From: Phalacrocorax aristotelis
Lineage: Eukaryota; Chordata; Aves; Suliformes; Phalacrocoracidae
Assembly (NCBI RefSeq): GCF_949628215.1
Contig: NC_134277.1
Span: forward strand, 55,128,918 to 55,192,917
Reading direction: 5' to 3'
Length of the DNA: 64,000 nt
The notes beneath the pieces are model-generated. The model did not search any database, was not told where the DNA came from, and saw nothing but the letters and a program-made list of their open reading frames with translations. The position numbers and the translations under genes are program-made. Positions 1-10,549 of the stretch are shown here, piece after piece. The number at the start of each line of letters is the position of its first letter. Positions within the stretch are counted from its first letter, which is position 1.

Positions 1-477
1 AGCACATTTATAATATTTTTCAGCATCAGAAGATGGGTTAAAAATCACGCTTTCAGACTGAACCGAATCCTCTTGAGCTAACGTGGGTTATTTCTCTGAA
101 GCCGGCGGTCCTTATTAGTGTCTTCTTTAATCTCTCCTGGGAGAAGGACATATATCCCTGAACATCATCTTAGCACTGGTGGGAGAGGGCTTAGCCAACT
201 TGATAGGAATGGCAGGTTCCCTTCACAAAAGAGTCCATAGTCTACAGCAGCGTACTGGGATGCAGAGAGGCAGAAAAGGGCTGAGTCACCCCTGGACCGG
301 GACGCACACCACTTCAGTCCCATGGCGTGCTAGTTGCACACAGGCTAGGCAGCTGGCATGCAACATGCATATTGCACATTGGTCTGGTCACTCCCCGGCA
401 GCTCCTTCTGTAAGGACACAGTCCAATCTTCACCAGAGGGTCCTGCCCAAGACACCACCCTTTCTTGCCCTACTTTT

Positions 478-541
478 GTAAAAATAAACCAAACCAACAA
501 AAAATAAAACCACACCAAACACCCCCCACAAAAATCCCAAA
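478..541. repeat. A/C-rich low-complexity tract
   Basis: About 64 bases are composed almost only of A and C, with runs of A broken by CC, CCA and CCCCCC. It belongs to a family of similar tracts found through the window (for example 3016-3050, 7350-7391, 11459-11493, 35601-35643, 38586-38637). Confidence 0.8.
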
Positions 542-1194
542 CAGCTATTCCCATCTCCCTCCTGAGCTCTGAACTCAGCAGGAGACTGGAGCCAGAGGCC
601 CCCGTTTTTCATGCTGTTACCCAGGTATTTGCCCCTCATGGTCTGGCTTATGTAATTTAAGGTGCACTAGACATACATTTTCCCCCAGTCTTGCTCCCAA
701 GGCAGCAGAGGTGCCTGCCGAGGGAAGCTGAGTCCAACCCCACTGCAGGCATACAGTCAGGTTCTGGCATAGACACCAAACACCAGAGCCTGCCCTGAGG
801 CAAGAGGGTTTGGAGTGGGTATTTATGGTCCTCCCCAGGTGTTTGAACTGTGCAAGTGGGTGCTGTGTCAGGAAGGCAAACTTGCACCAGGTCATCAGTG
901 AGGTAGTTTGGCACCTCAGGGTTGTCACTGTGACTTACACGTGCATGGAGCAAAGTTGCTGTAACATTTAGTGCCTATATTAGAAAGATGAGGAAACAAA
1001 GAAAAGAAAAATATCTAGCTAACCCCCCCTTCTGAACAGTCCCCCACTGCCTACGAGGTCCCATTGCTACCAGTGAACGACCCAGACTACCCCACACCAA
1101 ACTGGTCCTGAGCAAACATCATTAGAGTTCCTTAATTCTGAAGCAGTTCTGTTTCAGCGGAACTGGGAGATATGGGCCAGTGGGGAGAGGGTGA

Positions 1195-1256
1195 TGAAAA
1201 AAATTTAAAGAAAAAGAAAAAAGAGAAAAAAGAAAAAAGAGAAAAAAGAAAAGAAT
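1195..1256. repeat. Purine-rich (GAAAA)n simple repeat
   Basis: About 60 bases of nearly pure A/G sequence are built from GAAAAA and AAAGAG units. It is an imperfect microsatellite. Confidence 0.8.
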
Positions 1257-1578
1257 AGAAACATTCCCTGGGGATCCAATAGTAGCATATTGAATTTACC
1301 AGAAGGACTCCTATTGATTGCAGTGCAGTTTGGGTCAGTCCCCCTGATGCACCGTGGAGGTTCTACAGTTCTTTGAACTCAATATTATTTCAGTGAATCT
1401 ATTAATGTTTGGCTGTGTTAAAAGTATTATAATAATATTGCATTTGAAATAGTCACTTGTAATTCAAAACTATACAGCCTGGGCACAGGGAAAAAAATTG
1501 TGGTATGTGTTCAGTAACATATTTAGTGCTGTGCAGCCATTCTATAGAGTGCATTTAACTGTGTTTTGTGTATTATTC

Positions 1579-1642
1579 TTAACATGCATTCACAGTAGAC
1601 AGCAAAGCAGCAGTTACGGGGTATGCTGTGAATGCATATTAA
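1579..1642. repeat. Inverted repeat / hairpin with ATGCAT-containing arms
   Basis: The arm ATGCATTCACAG (1584-1595) is the exact reverse complement of CTGTGAATGCAT (1626-1637). Allowing one mismatch extends the arms to 17 bases (1579-1595 and 1626-1642), with a 30-base spacer. A further direct copy, ATGCATGCACAGTAGA at 1714-1729, matches 1584-1599 at 15 of 16 positions. The arms contain POU/homeodomain-like ATGCAT cores. They could be paired factor-binding sites or a relic of a small inverted-repeat element. Confidence 0.6.
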
Positions 1643-2038
1643 CAGCAGTACACATTTGCATATCATGGATCCATAATACAAAATGCGTAGTAAAACCCTT
1701 ATGAAAAGTTATTATGCATGCACAGTAGAGGCTTTTTAAACCTTGATATCTCAGCTATTTTGTTTCTCCGCTATTTATTTGAAAATATTAAAAAGGTCAA
1801 ATGATGGATTAAGAATCTGCAAAAATGTAATGTTATTACTACAGAGGGAATCCTTCAACACAAACTAATTCATTTATTTTGTTTTTAGTAGCAGTATAAA
1901 AGCCACTCAAAGATGCATTTTACAATAACATTTGAGTAGTTTAAAAAAAACCCACCTACTTCAACAATAAAAAAGGACGGAGAAAATATTTTTATAAAAG
2001 TGTATTTGGAGGCTGGGTGATATAACTGGAAATTTTGA

Positions 2039-2218
2039 TGGTCCTTTCTTTAACACAGAGCACCTACAATGTCAACCTTTCCTTCAGTTTCTTGTAGTAT
2101 TTTTAGTATGCATTGAAACAGGGTTTGTTCCTCAGGACTTTGCATATTTAGATTATTGTGTATTGTATAACACTCTGAATATGCAAAATCCTTGAAAAGG
2201 TTGACAACCCTTAGGACC
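2039..2218. repeat. Nested imperfect inverted repeat with octamer-like cores
   Basis: The segment 2135-2151 pairs with 2175-2191 at 15 of 17 positions; both arms carry a TTTGCATAT / ATATGCAAA core, and a 23-base spacer separates them. Outside these, TGTCAACCTTTCC (2070-2082) pairs with GAAAAGGTTGACA (2194-2206), and GGTCCT at 2039-2044 has a counterpart at 2213-2218. The left half carries about 50 extra bases between inner and outer arms. The result is a folded-back structure with opposed POU-type sites. Confidence 0.55.
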
Positions 2219-2629
2219 TTCCACAATACAAATCTTAATACATAAATTCCTATTGAGAATAATGGGATTCTACCCTTTCCTCTGTTACACAGACTGTAAT
2301 ATTTGGGATAAAATGAAATGAATGTTATGAATACTACAGCTCTTACTCCTTTTGAACAGTTGCCACTTAAGTTTTAACATCTTTGTCACTTCAGATACAT
2401 TTGCCTTAAAAAATAAAAAATAAGAAAGAAAAAGAGGCCTGAGTTCTGTAAGGAATTAATGACTTGATATGTCTCACCTCAGTTAAAAAAAATATAAATT
2501 TTGGGGTAAGGGCTTTTTTTTTTTTTTTAAATGAAAGGCTCTAAAATCACATAGATGTAAAATATACACATAGATGTACATAACATGCTGTCTCCACACA
2601 CATATGTTGTTCTGCTGCTGCCTTATTTT

Positions 2630-2870
2630 TTTGTTCCCCTCGCTAATCAAAAAATGCCCAAACAGATTTAAATGAAACTTTGTGAAAACAAAATAATTGG
2701 ATCGGGGCTGAGAACATTAATGCCAAGCTTGGGCCCAATGTGAATTAAAGCAGATGAGTTATAAACCCTTCAAAAACAGGATTTATAATGGAAACGCTGA
2801 CACAGACCCATAACAATAGCAGCTCTGCCAGGGATAATTTTAATACTAAAAGCATACTCAGTCGCTCACT
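2630..2870. promoter_or_regulatory. Candidate conserved non-coding element upstream of NEUROD6
   Basis: This is non-repetitive, moderately AT-rich DNA with many homeodomain-like ATTA/TAAT cores (for example near 2693, 2718, 2744, 2839). It contains no simple repeat and no sizeable open frame. Its texture is that of vertebrate developmental enhancers, and it sits about 2 kb upstream of the putative promoter. No alignment was possible, so conservation is assumed, not seen. Confidence 0.3.
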
Positions 2871-3324
2871 TTTTAAAAATAGAGATTACTTAGTAAAAAG
2901 CAGCGATACACGATAATAATGAAAGCAAACTTTTTTAAAAAAAATGTTTCTAAGATGACATGTCATTCCCCCTGTAACTCTCTTGATATTGCTTATATGT
3001 GACATGCCACTCCTTAAACAAAAAACCCAAACAAACCCCAAACACACCAAGGTGGAGTTTGCCATAAGCTCCATGGCAAGGCTGAGCCGAGAGACTTTGT
3101 CGGCTTCATTTAACAGTTTCTTGCCTGTGGAAAGAGACAAAAGGGTTAAGGGAGGAAGAGCAGGGAGTACAAGAGAGCTGACGGGAGAAACAAGGGCATG
3201 AAGAAAGAAGCAGCCAGGGAGGCAAATGGAAGAGCAGGGGGAAGATTTTAGGAGAAAGAATGTGTTTCCAAAGGAAGGAACTCAGTTTTTAAAAGAGATT
3301 TTGAGGAAGTGTTTGCAAAAAGGC

Positions 3325-3485
3325 CAGGCAGGCGGAGAAAAATTGGCAGGGGGGGGAAGCCCTCCGAGCACCCCGAGTTCCGCCTGCGAGCGAGTCGCCC
3401 CACCGGGAGCAGTTGCGCCCCGGTCGCATCGCATCGCACGGGGGGCAGGATGGGGATGAGCAAGCACACCTCTCTGGGGCTGCAC
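3325..3485. promoter_or_regulatory. Small CpG-rich patch upstream of NEUROD6
   Basis: This GC-rich block of roughly 150 bases contains about fifteen CpGs, an eight-G run (3349-3356) and a short internal repeat based on TCGCA (about 3423-3438). The surrounding DNA is AT-rich and CpG-poor. It is smaller than a classic CpG island. It could be an alternative upstream promoter or an unmethylated regulatory patch of NEUROD6. Reading frames through it resemble no known protein. Confidence 0.4.
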
Positions 3486-3489
3486 GGCA

Positions 3490-4140
3490 AGCCACACGTT
3501 TAAGAAAAAGGCATCATGTGTTAAAGCTTCCTGTTGTACGTCCAGTTTCCCACAAATGCCTCTTTTCTTTTGGGAATGTCAAAACCCACCAAGGGACATG
3601 AGGGGAGGATTTCTTAGAGCCGGCAGGAGGTTTGCTCCTGTTATCCTGCGCTCTGGGGCAACACACGGCACTCAAGAAAACCGCACACCCCAAAAATTGC
3701 TCCCAGCAGCATCACACAAAAACTACTTTTTGTGACCGTGCTATGTGTCATAGCACCAGTGTTACTTGCCCGTTCCTGCCTTCCTTTCCTTGTTTTTGTT
3801 TTTGGTTGTTTTTTTTTTTTTTTTCCTGGGTACCAGGTGCACCGGAGGGACTCAGATCAATACAAGAAAGCACTTTCCGTATAAACAATACCGTATTAAC
3901 AACCACAGGGCAGCCGTACCTGTAGGCAGGGATAGCACCAAATGTTGGCACGTCTATCCATGCAGCTAGACTGCTAAAAAGAAGCAGCTCCAGTGGAAAT
4001 GCACCTACTGTATGTGAAATGCTGGTGCAGATTTTTTTCGTTCTTTTTTTTTTTTTTTCTATCAGTCTAACCTTCTGTGTTGATACATGAATGCTGGTAC
4101 CCACTTAGAGGGATGCCAGATGATCAGTGCAGAATGAAGG
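3490..4140. other. Non-coding DNA between CpG patch and promoter
   Basis: It contains two long T runs, T16 at 3809-3824 and T15 at 4044-4058. No exon-like or repeat-family sequence was recognised. Confidence 0.5.
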
Positions 4141-4156
4141 TCCCAGGAGAAAGGCT

Positions 4157-4195
4157 CACGTGGTTTTCTCTGCCCCGTGACGTCACTAGCAGATG
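4157..4195. promoter_or_regulatory. CRE and E-box cluster upstream of NEUROD6
   Basis: Within 39 bases there is a CACGTG E-box (4157-4162), a perfect palindromic cAMP-response element TGACGTCA (4178-4185) and a CAGATG proneural-type E-box (4190-4195). They lie about 550 bp upstream of the putative exon 1. Full CREs are rare by chance in CpG-poor vertebrate DNA, so CREB/ATF input to the promoter is plausible. Binding itself is inference. Confidence 0.5.
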
Positions 4196-4689
4196 GCATG
4201 GGTACCAGCTCTGGCAGTTGGCATCAATGTCACTTTTTAGAGATCAATGAGATAGTGCAGATATACACAGATCTAGACTCCAGGAGACGATGCGACATTC
4301 AGACTGAAAAGATTTGGAAGGCAAAAAATGAAAACTGATTGTTGAATGAAATAAAAAGCTAAGGTAATACAAATAAAGATATATTTCAGTTGGTGCTGGG
4401 TGTGCATGCAAGTGTTTAAAGATACAGTATCATTGTCTTGTATTTTATGTATGCTATTTACTGTCTAATAACTCCTCCTAACATTTTATTCTTCTGATGC
4501 AATTGCATACTTTCACTGGTGTTATGTAATATTGCAAGTGTGTAGACAATACTGATAGAGTTAGTCTTTGACTGGGGTTTTTGTTTAGTTTTGTTCTATT
4601 AAAAAAAGTCCCTGCATTTGTTTTGTTTGTCTCTTTGAGGACCGCAGGGTCCAAGCTTTTGCTGCTCCCAAACTGCAAACAAAAGCAAA

Positions 4690-4990
4690 ATAATTAGGAA
4701 AAGGAAATTATTTTCCCATTCCAGGCTGGATTCTGAGCACACGTGCCGGACTGCAGTCAGAATCTACAGACCGCTCCTGTCAGCTACGAGCTGGAGGGAG
4801 ACGTCTGAGCCTCGCAGAACATAAACACTGCTATAGCGTGCATGGAATTTTTCACCTCCCCACCAGCACAATTGATGGGGGAGAAAAAAAAAGGAGGAAA
4901 GAAAAAGAGAAAAAGCAAATAAGTTGATTCTAACTAAATAGATAATATCAGTTAGATTTTTTGCTGGGAAAAAGGAAAAAAAAAGGTAGG
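4690..4990 (+). promoter_or_regulatory. NEUROD6: Probable NEUROD6 core promoter and non-coding exon 1
   Basis: The stretch at about 4735-4840 is clearly richer in CpG than its AT-rich surroundings, with at least seven CpGs in about 100 bases. It carries a perfect CACGTG E-box at 4740-4745. No convincing TATA box was found. A purine-rich run follows, and a good donor-like sequence, AAAAG/GTAGGG, occurs with its GT at 4986-4987. If used, this would give an intron of about 780 bp to the acceptor at 5764. The position, composition and donor all fit a first exon and promoter, but the transcription start and exon limits cannot be set from sequence alone. Confidence 0.45.
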
Positions 4991-5740
4991 GGGATTTTAT
5001 TTCCTAACTAATCTGAATACGTTCAGGGTTAGATCGTTCTAATTTTTGCCTTAATATGAAATAAATAATACGTCATTTTCATACAGATCATTAGTAAAAA
5101 ATATTCTTCGTTTTTAATTATGTTACTAGCTGAGTGATATGGGGGGGTATGTTCCATTAATTTTTTTCCTCACCCACTCTAACTTACTAGAGTTTAATAT
5201 CTTGATTCATAAGGGAAGAAACGTGGAGGGGAAAAAAAACCCAACTTTGAAACAGAAGTCAAGAAGTGATTTTAAAATATTTAATCATCAGTTAATAGAG
5301 ATATGGCACTTTTCAATTTTAAGACTGCTCTCGCTCTCCCTTTTTTCACCCAGGGGAATTTGGATTAATGAAATTTCTGTATTGCTTTATCATGTTTTGC
5401 ATTTCTTTGAATTCCACGGTGGTGAGGGTTCAAAGGGCTTGCTTAAAAATAAGATAAATGAGCAGGGAGCTAATTGTACATTTTAAATATTGATTTACTC
5501 TATACTTAGCTGTGAGAAATGTGGCTTTTTAGTTACAAGATCTTGACTGTTTTGAGTGATTTTTAAATTCTGGACAGCTTTTATTCTTTAAAAAATAAGC
5601 ATTTGCAACTGGCATTTTATGAAAAAACATAGATTGTGCATTTATATATACACACACTCGTACCACAGAGCGTGCACGCAGATGCACGAAAGGTGCATGA
5701 GGATATGTAAGTTGGCAAACTTTAAAAATGGAAATATTTA

Positions 5741-5785
5741 AATATTGTGCTGGCATTCTTTCAGGTAACTTAAGATTATAGAACC
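5741..5785 (+). other. NEUROD6: Intron/exon 2 boundary and 5' UTR of the NEUROD6 coding exon
   Basis: A pyrimidine-biased stretch (ggcattctttcag) ends in AG at 5763-5764, which leaves a 21-nt 5' UTR before the ATG at 5786. NEUROD-family genes normally have a non-coding first exon and an intron ending just upstream of the start codon, so this is the expected place. Another acceptor-like tract with a stronger pyrimidine run ends at about 5353 and could be an alternative acceptor. The choice rests on family gene structure, not on transcript data. Confidence 0.65.
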
Positions 5786-6799
5786 ATGTTAACACTACCG
5801 TTTGATGAGTCTGTTGTAATGCCAGAATCCCAGATGTGCAGAAAGTTTTCCAGAGAAAGTGATGACCAAAAGCAAATGAAGAACCCAGAAAGCTTTTCAA
5901 AGCAGATCGTGCTCAGAGGAAAGAATATTAAAAGGTCTCCTGGAGAAGACACAGAAAAAGAGGAGGAGGAGGAAGAGAGAGAAGAGGAGGATGAGAATGG
6001 CTTGCCTAGGCGACGGGGCCTTCGGAAAAAAAAGACAAGCAAGATAAGGATGGAAAGGATCAAATTCAGGCGACAAGAAGCCAACGCTAGAGAGAGGAAC
6101 AGGATGCACGGCCTTAACGACGCCCTGGACAATTTAAGGAAAGTGGTCCCTTGTTATTCTAAAACACAAAAACTGTCCAAAATAGAAACTTTAAGACTAG
6201 CCAAGAACTACATTTGGGCTCTTTCTGAAATCCTGCGAATTGGCAAGAGACCCGACCTGCTCACCTTCGTCCAAAACTTGTGCAAGGGTCTGTCCCAGCC
6301 AACTACAAACTTGGTGGCGGGATGCCTGCAGCTGAACGCAAGAAGTTTCCTGATGGGCCAGGCGGGTGAAGGCGCCCATCACACCCGCTCGCCCTACTCC
6401 ACCTTCTACCCCCCCTACCACAGCCCCGAGCTCGGCACCCCCCCGGGGCACGGGACTCTTGACAACTCCAAGTCCATGAAACCCTACAATTACTGCAGCG
6501 CTTATGAGTCCTTCTATGAAAGCACTTCCCCTGAGTGTGCCAGCCCACAGTTTGAAGGTCCCTTAAGTCCTCCCCCAATTAACTATAATGGGATATTTTC
6601 CCTGAAGCAAGAAGAAAGCTTGGACTATGGCAAAAATTACAATTACGGCATGCATTACTGTGCAGTGCCACCCAGGGGTCCCCTTGGGCAGAGCTCTATG
6701 TTCAGGTTGCCTACAGAGAGCCACTTCCCTTACGACTTACATCTGCGCAGCCAGTCTCTCACCATGCAAGATGAATTAAATGCAGTTTTTCATAATTAA
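5786..6799 (+). CDS. NEUROD6: Neurogenic differentiation factor 6, bHLH transcription factor, complete
   Basis: This is a nuclear bHLH activator that dimerises with E-proteins, binds E-boxes and supports differentiation and survival of post-mitotic, mainly forebrain excitatory, neurons (family knowledge). The 337 residues equal the usual vertebrate length. Seen in order: an N-terminal segment starting [10 protein letters not shown]; an acidic Glu/Asp tract at about 54-70; a basic nuclear-localisation-like run RRRGLRKKK at 75-83; a bHLH at about 95-147 with DNA-contacting NARERNR (100-106, conserved Glu103), then helix 1, loop and helix 2; then a NEUROD-family domain to about 275 and a conserved C-terminus ending NAVFHN. 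The whole frame is in one exon, as in other NEUROD genes. The start is the first ATG after a splice acceptor at 5763-5764 and gives the family N-terminus. No frameshift or lost key residue is seen. The bHLH and flanking segments distinguish it from NEUROD1, NEUROD2 and NEUROD4. Codon third positions turn GC-rich around 6350-6455. Confidence 0.98.
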   Translation: MLTLPFDESVVMPESQMCRKFSRESDDQKQMKNPESFSKQIVLRGKNIKRSPGEDTEKEEEEEEREEEDENGLPRRRGLRKKKTSKIRMERIKFRRQEANARERNRMHGLNDALDNLRKVVPCYSKTQKLSKIETLRLAKNYIWALSEILRIGKRPDLLTFVQNLCKGLSQPTTNLVAGCLQLNARSFLMGQAGEGAHHTRSPYSTFYPPYHSPELGTPPGHGTLDNSKSMKPYNYCSAYESFYESTSPECASPQFEGPLSPPPINYNGIFSLKQEESLDYGKNYNYGMHYCAVPPRGPLGQSSMFRLPTESHFPYDLHLRSQSLTMQDELNAVFHN

Positions 6800-7130
6800 T
6801 GAGGAAAATGAAAATAAACAGTGGTCATTCACCTCCCCATCTAATTAAGAGCAAGCAGATGCTTGGGCACTGCGTAATTGGCACAACTCTATTTAACGTG
6901 TTTACTAGTTCCTAAAGTGTGTTTCAACTATTGTGGGGATTTTCTATGTATTAATAAACCCTTTTTCCGATAAGTATTTTTCCTTTCATTTTTTTGTCTG
7001 TAAACACTGTGAGATTCTGTTTCCTCCCAGAGGTACCCCCCCTTTTTTTTTCCTTTTTATTTCCCTATTTGCTTGATTTGTTGAGCAGTGTGTCTGAACA
7101 ATATCGCTGAAATAAAATCATACACACTGT
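6800..7130 (+). other. NEUROD6: NEUROD6 3' UTR with poly(A) signals
   Basis: After the TAA stop the sequence becomes AT-rich and non-coding. AATAAA hexamers occur at 6813-6818 (very close to the stop), 6953-6958 and 7111-7116. The last is followed by GT/T-rich DNA (about 7125-7160), the usual downstream element, so cleavage near 7130 is the preferred reading. The signal at 6953 may give a shorter transcript. Confidence 0.6.
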
Positions 7131-7134
7131 GTAA

Positions 7135-7260
7135 AGTCAATGTCTATTTTGATTGTACAGTAATTATACAAATGCATGTTATTGAAATCAGATTAATTAA
7201 AATAATGTATTTATAATTGGTAGAAAATATATATTATGTATTTGAGGAGAACTGGATTAA
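7135..7260. promoter_or_regulatory. AT-rich candidate regulatory block just 3' of NEUROD6
   Basis: The block is dense in homeodomain cores (ATTA/TAAT) with an ATGCAT at about 7173-7178 and a TTAATTAAAATAAT stretch at about 7193-7206. There are no simple repeats. It could be conserved 3' flank, a further 3' UTR or an enhancer. The evidence is motif density only. Confidence 0.25.
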
Positions 7261-10200
7261 AAATATTCAGAACTTTAAAGAAATTATCTCAGACCTGAGA
7301 TGGGCTTGCAATATGCAGAGGTGAGAGTGCAGCAATATTGAAAGCTATGCAAAAAAAAAACCAACAAAAAAAGGCAAACAAAAACAAAACACTTTTTTTG
7401 GTTGTCGTTTTTGGGTAAGCTAAGGAAAACCAGTGATTGTCACTGAGATTATTCAGTCTGACCTTTAGAGTGTTGCTGGCAGGGGGCACATGCTAATATT
7501 TTAGAAGATGTTGTTGAAAATTTGCCTCAGTTATTTTGACCATATATAATCAGCACTTTTTTTGTATTATTCTGACTTCAGATGTAAAGGTTTGTTATAA
7601 CAATGTATAACTGTGGTTTCTCACTACGTACTTTAAATGCAATTAAACATAGATGTTTCCACTTTTAAAATACATCTATTAGCTGTGATACTGTATTTTG
7701 CCTGATACTTATTATTTCACAGTATACAGCTGCCTTTGGTCTTGCCTACACAGCTTTCTTCCCTGCACCCCTGTAGCACTTGAGGCTGGGGATGGAAATC
7801 ATGAATTATCAGGGTGAACCTCGCGCTATTTTCAGAAGGATGTGTTAGCGAAATAGCAAAAGCACACCTAAAATATCACAGAAACAGCTGCATGCTAAAT
7901 GAAACACAGGTTAGAGGAAGAAGATAACTTCATAGCTCAACAAAACGTCGAATTTCATACAGGAAAGGGCCCTGAGCAGTCACGCAGACCACTAGCTGTC
8001 TCTCCAGCTCTGGCTTGTGGAGGGTGCAGGAGCGCGGGAAGCATGAAAACTGCAGAGCGAAGGACTCCCTGAACATTGCTAAACTTAGTCTTGGCTAATA
8101 AAGAACACCAGTAAACTATGCATGTGTCTGCAACCCACATTAGTTCAGCAGCAGGGATCTTCAGGGCCCCTTGCACCTTAACACAGTTGAGCTCAGCTGA
8201 GCCTTGGTCATTTTCTAACCACTCAGAGCTATTCCTCGATAAGATACACAAGTGACAAAAAGAATGAACAATTCAACTAAAACCCAACAACTTTTAGATG
8301 TGTGAGTGAGCAAGACCTCTTGATTTTGAGGGATAAATAACAGCTACTTGACAAGTATTCACCTGAAGCATGAAAATGCTATGCCGTGAATGAGCAGGGC
8401 ATCATGTTTTTAAAAACTATATTAAAAAGTGCAAATTCCTCCTGCAAGTTAGAGACCCCTGGCTGAATCACAGTCTGGGTCACAGTTTATTAATGACACA
8501 TCAACCTCAGACCCTCACTTGAGTGACAAAGAGGGGACAGGCCAATTTTTCCTGATAATTTGCCTAATTTCACAAGCAGGACTTGTTGTAAACCGTCTGC
8601 CCTGTCAAGCATTGCAGCTCCTTCAGGACAACAGCAGCCTGACATTCATCTCTTCTAAATAAGACCAGGCTACTCCAACTGCTGGAGAGGGGTAACGAGT
8701 CCCAAAGTTTGGATCTGGGTCTAAATGCTTCCAAGCTTTGCAGAGGGAGGGGGGCAGACATGGGGTTTTTCTTGACCAACATCCTCTTCTAGACACAAAT
8801 ATCAGGCCAAAAATAGAGCCTTTTGAAGCAGAGTCTTGAGCCACAGTTCAGGGATTTGGCTAAGGATTGTCTTATGTTTCATCAGGGTGAGGAACTGTGG
8901 ACGGTACAGGCAGCAGTTTTCTGCCTTGGATGAAAGGTGATGGTGATGACTGTCAGCTCAAAAGCATCCCCAGGTTTTTTGCACCAAATATAGGAGGGAT
9001 CTGGGGAAAGAGAAGAGGGTAAAATAGATTGCTTTTGCTGTTATTCAGAATTAGCTGATATTCAGCAAAGCACGGAAAGGTGACAGGAGAGAACAGAATG
9101 GGGAAGAAGCCAGTCAAGGAAAAGAAAGCATGAATTCCTGGGCCCAGATTGGCACAGAGACACTGAGATACACCAATATATTACAAGGAGCTATAGGCAA
9201 GTGGGCCCAGAAACAGGGGATTCTTTGAAGCAGGGGGGGAGATGCCCTCCCACTGAGCACTAGCAGCAAACTTATCTAACCAAGTCTTGTAAGAGGACCC
9301 TCCTCCAGGAGGTTGAAAGTTAGCTGAGTACCCCACAACAGTGTTGTTGCACTGGGGAAGGGCGCATTTGCATAAGTTGAGAGCAAAGCGAGGAGGCAGC
9401 TGTAAAGTCCAGCACCAAGGGAAGGAAATGCCTGATGCAATACATTCAGCAGGCACCCAAGGGGTGTTAAGACTTCAGGCTCTGCAGTCTGGGGCTCTTC
9501 AGCTCTGTGGCCCTATATTATCTCAATAACTCATGGGCCAGTTCCAGTTTCCCCTTCCAGGAGCAGAAGCAAAGGGAAAGGGGAAAAAAATATTGCTGCC
9601 AGTTCAGTTCTTTCTCACTCACTCCACGACAGATGGGGAGGCAATTCACAGCCAGATTCCCCCTCTGGTAGCTCAAGGCGGGCACCACACTTGCTCAGGG
9701 CATTGCAAATTGGAAAGCCAGTCCAGAATAAATAATGGAGCAAGTCATAGAAAAATATTGAGACAGCATAAAACCCCCCGACATTCCCTGTCTAGGGGGG
9801 TATGGATTATTTAGAGATATGGAGGTAGGGGATTCCCTTGAGAGCAGGCTTTCTCGCATACCTTCTTTTTCACACACACAATAAGCAGACTGGCCTTCAC
9901 CGGCCAGTCACAGAACATAAGGTGCTCCGAACTCTGACATGATTTATAAAAGCCTTTGAAGTTGCCTTATTTTAGGGAACAAATCCAAGCATCGGGAAAG
10001 TTCTGGTGCTTTAAACTCACAGGAATGAAAGCCAGTGGGTTTCTTTACCCGTAATCTCTGCTTTATAAGGTTTGTCTCCTTTCAACCCCATTCGTACAGC
10101 AAAACAAAGCTGCTCATTTCTGCCTGCCTTACTCTCCTCTTAACTGCCTTCACTTCCTTGAGGATAGAAATATGTAAAACAGCAACTGCTCCAGAAAAAT

Positions 10201-10425
10201 AAGGTGAGAAGTTTCTATTCTCCCCTGTCCTCTAGCACAGGAGTAATGAAGCCTTCTGTCAATTTTAGAGGTGGGAACCCCAAAGCTGGCAGAAGAAAAG
10301 CTATTTCAGATGTGGTTTTGTTACACAGCAGAACTCTTTGCCATTTATTTTTTCCCAGAGTAACATTTTAGTGTGATTTTTAAAAAGCAGTGTATGTTTT
10401 TATGGTATCAGAAATACACTAATTA
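7261..10425. other. Intergenic DNA, no gene seen
   Basis: An A/C-rich tract occurs at 7350-7391. A G/C hairpin occurs at 9888-9909 (8-bp perfect stem GACTGGCC/GGCCAGTC, 6-base loop). A C-run and G-run that can pair lie at 9773-9801. No exon or repeat family was recognised; reading frames up to 98 codons look random. Confidence 0.6.
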
Positions 10426-10429
10426 CTTA

Positions 10430-10545
10430 AGAATGGCTGTACTGGTTCAGATTAAACATCCATCTAACCTGATATTCTGTTTCCAACATGGGGGCATAAA
10501 AAAAGATGTCCAAAGATGTCAGAACAGGGTGAGGAAAATAAATAT
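10430..10545 (+). repeat. Ancient interspersed repeat fragment (sauropsid type)
   Basis: The segment from about 10432 to 10500 reads as a decayed copy of a repeat common in turtles, crocodilians and birds, whose consensus as I recall it contains ACTGGGTCAGACCAAAGG followed by TCCATCTAGCCCAGTATCCT. Matching stretches here include ACTGGTTCAGA (10441-10451) and CATCCATCTAACCTGATATT (10458-10477). The family assignment is from memory. It may be a CR1 3' part or a SINE. Confidence 0.55.
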
Positions 10546-10549
10546 ATTT

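Larger units (their letters stand above)
1..1480. other. Upstream intergenic DNA, no gene seen
   Basis: All reading frames are short and unrecognised. The only structured parts are an A/C-rich tract at 478-541 and a purine (GAAAA)-type tract at 1195-1256. Bases 1-170 are of moderate complexity and could be conserved non-coding DNA, but nothing specific supports that. Confidence 0.6.

Noticed and set aside
5139-5353. Strong pyrimidine tract and CAG at about 5353 as the main NEUROD6 acceptor
   Set aside because: Family gene structure places the exon boundary just before the ATG; kept only as a possible alternative acceptor.
5776-6132. 118-codon frame antisense to NEUROD6
   Set aside because: It is a shadow of the acidic and basic coding stretches on the opposite strand; its serine-rich run simply mirrors the Glu codons.
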